A DNA stretch of 6,614 bases from assembly GCA_965602045.1 (NCBI GenBank), contig CBFCXR010000144.1, forward strand, positions 1-6,614. Direction: 5' to 3'. Below, piece by piece: positions 4,936 to 6,614 of the stretch. Made by a program: the position numbers and the translations under genes. The notes under the pieces are model-generated. The model did not search any database. It was not told the DNA's origin and saw nothing but the letters and a program-made list of their open reading frames with translations. Position 1 is the stretch's first letter, and every line of letters begins with the position of its first letter. The stretch comes from G020354785 sp965602045. GTDB taxonomy: Bacteria; Bacteroidota; Bacteroidia; Bacteroidales; UBA10428.

Positions 4936-6614
4936 ATGGCTAAAAGAAGTGTTGATAACTCTGTAAATTATTTACTTGAAAAAATTAAGCAAACGGGTAT
5001 TGAAACTACCTGGGACAGGTTAGAACAACAACAACCCAATTGTGGATTTGGTGAGTTAGGTATATGCTGTCGGAATTGTTTTATGGGCCCCTGCCGTATT
5101 GATCCTTTTGGCCAGGGTCCCCGGAAGGGCGTGTGCGGCGCAACAGCCGAGACAATTGTCGCTCGTAATTTTAGCAGGATGATAGCTGCCGGTGCAGCTG
5201 CTCATTCGGATCATGGGCGTGATGTGGCTAATACATTGCTTGTTGCTGCCAAAAATCCTGATTCAGGCTATTCTATAAAAGACACTAATAAATTACATAA
5301 GGTCGCACAAATATTAGGTATATCTGTTGATGACAAGACAAAAAATGAAATTGCCGCTGAGGTTGCGCAGAGAGCGTTGGATAATTTTGGAAGACAGGAA
5401 GGAGAATTATCATTTATTAAATTAGCTCCACAGGAAAGACAAAAGTTATGGCAAAACCTGAATGTTGTTCCAAGAGGAGTAGATCGCGAAATTGTGGAAA
5501 TGCTGCACCGGACACATATCGGAGTGGATCAGGACTATAAAAATATAATGACACAGGGATCAAGGACAGCTCTTGCTGATGGATGGGGAGGTTCTATGAT
5601 TGCAACCGAGTTGCAGGATATACTCTTTGGTACCCCGTCTCCTGTTCGTGGCCAGGCTAATCTGGGTGTTTTGTCAGAAACCGATGTAAATATTATTATT
5701 CATGGCCATGAACCGGTCCTGTCTGAGATGATTGTCATAGCATCGCAGGAAAAAGAATTGCTTGACTTAGCGAAATCTAAAGGTGCTACCGGAATTAATC
5801 TTTCCGGCATTTGCTGTACTGCAAATGAAATTCTCCTCCGGCACGGACTTCCTGTTGCTGGTAATATATTACAGCAGGAACTGGCAATATGTACGGGTGC
5901 AGTAGAAAGCATGATTGTTGATGTGCAGTGTATAATGTCATCTTTACAGGAAATAAGCAGTAATTATCATACAAATATTATAACTACTTCTTCCAAAGCA
6001 AAGATTGAAGGCGCTAAACACATTGAGTTTTCAGAAGAAAAAGCCCTGGAAACCTCAAGGGATATTATTCGTGACGCGATAATGAATTTTCCGAATAGGG
6101 GTAAAGTAGATATACCAAAGGATAAAATGGATCTTATTGCAGGTTTTAGTCACGAAGCAATTAATTATATGTTAGGGGGGAAGTTCAGGGGATCTTATAC
6201 GCCTCTTAATGATAATATAATTAATGGGCGGATCAAAGGTATAGCTGGAGTCGTTGGATGTTGTAATACTAAGGTAACTCATGATCAGGGGCATGTTAGC
6301 CTGGTTGAAGAATTAATAGCAAATGACATATTGGTCGTGCAAACAGGATGTTCTGCCATAGCCTGTGCTAAAGCCGGATTTCTTGTTCCTGAAGCAGCAA
6401 ATAAGTATGCAGGTAAAGGATTAGCTGAAGTATGTGAAACTACAGGAATGCCACCCGTGCTTCATTCAGGATCATGTGTCGATAATTCAAGGATTTTAAT
6501 TGCCCTAACCGAGATGGTAAAAACCGGCGGATTAGGTAAGGATATTAGTGATCTTCCGGTTGCAGGTGCTGCACCGGAATGGATGAGTGAAAAAGCAATT
6601 TCTATAGGACATTA
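4936..6614 (+). CDS. cooS: Ni-Fe carbon monoxide dehydrogenase catalytic subunit CooS (3' end outside window)
   Basis: The frame is open from ATG 4936 to the window edge, giving 559 residues; the family usually has about 630-640, so roughly 80 are missing. The enzyme interconverts CO and CO2 at a [NiFe4S4] C cluster in a cytoplasmic homodimer. Compared with CODH-II of Carboxydothermus hydrogenoformans from memory, the D-cluster cysteines are C36 and C44, and the B-cluster cysteines are C45, C48, C53 and C67. The C-cluster ligands are H258 (HGHEP), C294 (GICCT), C332 (VQC), C442 (VGC), C472 (TGC) and C514 (GSCVDNSR). The catalytic lysine is K553 in SEKAI. All ligands are present, so it should be active. 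The histidine chain of CODH-II (H93, H96, H99, H102) reads H90, H93, D96, N99 here. The gene follows the flavoprotein after 69 bases with no terminator between. Hybrid cluster protein, a relative, is excluded by the complete C-cluster set. Confidence 0.95.
   Translation, partial: MAKRSVDNSVNYLLEKIKQTGIETTWDRLEQQQPNCGFGELGICCRNCFMGPCRIDPFGQGPRKGVCGATAETIVARNFSRMIAAGAAAHSDHGRDVANTLLVAAKNPDSGYSIKDTNKLHKVAQILGISVDDKTKNEIAAEVAQRALDNFGRQEGELSFIKLAPQERQKLWQNLNVVPRGVDREIVEMLHRTHIGVDQDYKNIMTQGSRTALADGWGGSMIATELQDILFGTPSPVRGQANLGVLSETDVNIIIHGHEPVLSEMIVIASQEKELLDLAKSKGATGINLSGICCTANEILLRHGLPVAGNILQQELAICTGAVESMIVDVQCIMSSLQEISSNYHTNIITTSSKAKIEGAKHIEFSEEKALETSRDIIRDAIMNFPNRGKVDIPKDKMDLIAGFSHEAINYMLGGKFRGSYTPLNDNIINGRIKGIAGVVGCCNTKVTHDQGHVSLVEELIANDILVVQTGCSAIACAKAGFLVPEAANKYAGKGLAEVCETTGMPPVLHSGSCVDNSRILIALTEMVKTGGLGKDISDLPVAGAAPEWMSEKAISIGH

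Noticed and set aside
5700..5912. 70-codon - frame inside cooS
   Set aside because: It is antisense to the segment encoding C-cluster ligands H258 and C294, so the conservation belongs to the + strand.
4936..6614. Reading the last gene as hybrid cluster protein
   Set aside because: The families are related, but all six C-cluster ligands, the B/D-cluster cysteines and the catalytic lysine fit CO dehydrogenase.
1..6614. Defence system, CRISPR array, transposase or tRNA
   Set aside because: I looked on both strands and saw no direct-repeat array, transposase motifs or cloverleaf.

Overview
The window looks like part of an AT-rich genome from the FCB superphylum (Bacteroidota, Ignavibacteriota, Calditrichota or a related candidate phylum). 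Two proteins end in the C-terminal sorting domain of the type IX secretion system, one with the YPNPFN motif common in Ignavibacteria-like lineages. A fragment of a Ycf48-like propeller repeat, also frequent there, lies between them and the operon. Shine-Dalgarno sequences are weak or absent and one promoter candidate resembles the Bacteroidota consensus, which fits. The phylum itself is inferred.

Layout. Bases 2-160 hold the end of a secreted protein on the + strand. It converges on a complete LamG-domain type IX cargo gene on the - strand (305-1405), and the gap between them holds a 96-base inverted-repeat structure. From 1406 to 1981 there is no intact gene: this stretch holds AT-rich candidate promoters, a GC-rich hairpin with a UUCG loop when read on the - strand, and the propeller-gene remnant. 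From 1982 to the right edge, four genes run on the + strand with short gaps and probably form one operon: a core (folate-independent) MetE-like methionine synthase, probably MesB type; a CooF-like ferredoxin with four [4Fe-4S] sites; an FAD/NAD(P)H oxidoreductase; and the Ni-Fe carbon monoxide dehydrogenase catalytic subunit CooS, cut by the window end after about 560 residues.

How the genes may work together. The CooF, flavoprotein and CooS trio is a known arrangement in anaerobes. CooS oxidises CO to CO2 (or the reverse), CooF carries the electrons, and the flavoprotein exchanges them with NAD(P)+/NAD(P)H. Core methionine synthases of the MesB type occur in Wood-Ljungdahl organisms and are predicted to take methyl groups from the corrinoid iron-sulfur protein of that pathway. 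Its position at the head of a CO dehydrogenase operon suggests that one-carbon metabolism and methionine synthesis are linked here. Acetyl-CoA synthase and corrinoid-protein genes are not in the window, so that link is a prediction about neighbouring DNA. I saw no tRNA, rRNA, CRISPR array, transposase or defence system.
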